From NCBI GenBank assembly GCA_905221605.1, contig CAJNDS010000129.1:1-37500 (forward strand): DNA of 37,500 nucleotides, written 5' to 3'. This DNA is from Symbiodinium natans. Lineage: Eukaryota; Sar; Dinophyceae; Suessiales; Symbiodiniaceae. Below are positions 37,345-37,500 of this stretch, in pieces. The notes beneath the pieces are model-generated. The model was not told the origin of the DNA and searched no databases. It saw only the letters and a program-made list of their open reading frames with translations. The first letter of the stretch is position 1. Each line of letters starts with the position of its first letter. The position numbers were made by a program, and so were the translations under genes.

Positions 37345-37500
37345 GTAAGGAACCTCTGGGTTTTAGGGTATAGGGTGTAGGGTTTAAGGCAAATTTTCTT
37401 GGGTTCTCCAGAACCCCTAAGACTGGATTGGTTTAACTCGACTGCCATGCCAATTGTAGCCCTTATGTAAAGGAGTTGTGAGGCTTATGAAAAAGTTGAA

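Noticed and set aside
1-37500. tRNA, rRNA or other structured RNA genes
   Set aside because: I saw no cloverleaf, rRNA core or snRNA-like sequence; a covariance-model search would be needed to exclude them.

Overview
The window reads as nuclear DNA of a dinoflagellate, probably a core or Suessiales/Symbiodiniaceae-like genome. This rests on very many interstitial TTTAGGG/CCCTAAA arrays (plant-type telomere motif, also used by dinoflagellates), splice donors that must be GA or GC as well as GT, transposon-derived introns (introners), and coding signal on one strand only over the whole window. The genus is not determined. All gene models come from reading the sequence by eye; none has been checked against transcripts or databases.

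Region 1 (1-8340): an essentially intronless coding block on the + strand, cut by the left edge. Its frame changes three times, always by -1, so it would be one ~2,560-residue protein if those changes are indels or recoding. It carries a WW domain, an S1-like domain, six CCCH zinc fingers in two clusters of three and a SAM-like segment. It may be a host RNA-binding protein or the gag/ORF1-like part of an unclassified retroelement; no reverse transcriptase is visible. A non-coding tail follows, running into telomere-like repeats.

Region 2 (8386-26907): what looks like repeat-riddled junk is, in my reading, one intron-dense gene on the + strand. I placed about 50 short exon islands here; at most neighbouring pairs the splice phases fit without adjustment. 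The introns are filled with telomere-type arrays and small inverted-repeat elements. Several arrays are flanked by 10-36 bp direct duplications of exon sequence, as if telomeric DNA had been captured at breaks and then become an intron. The 3' part encodes hydrophobic segments followed by a ~690-residue HEAT/armadillo-like helical repeat exon.

Region 3 (26908-35088): one predicted 8.2 kb GA-AG intron made almost only of satellites: an AT tract, a (TAG)n tract, a complex satellite that switches orientation, a GATGGGG minisatellite, a perfect telomere array and an array of palindromes centred on CCCGGG. A ~32 bp inverted repeat plus AT tracts bound the block like a giant transposon.

Region 4 (35089-37500): further exons of the same frame follow, including a third introner and a second copy of a 136 bp TA-flanked element, then a 1.2 kb AT-rich intron and two more exons. 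The gene leaves the window on the right.

Main result: three copies of one inverted-repeat element sit inside codons of this gene, each with a 4 bp target duplication. Each can be removed exactly as a GT-AG or GA-AG intron, with one splice site given by the duplication and the other by the element end. Telomere-repeat arrays in the same gene behave in a similar way, which I do not know as a described intron source.
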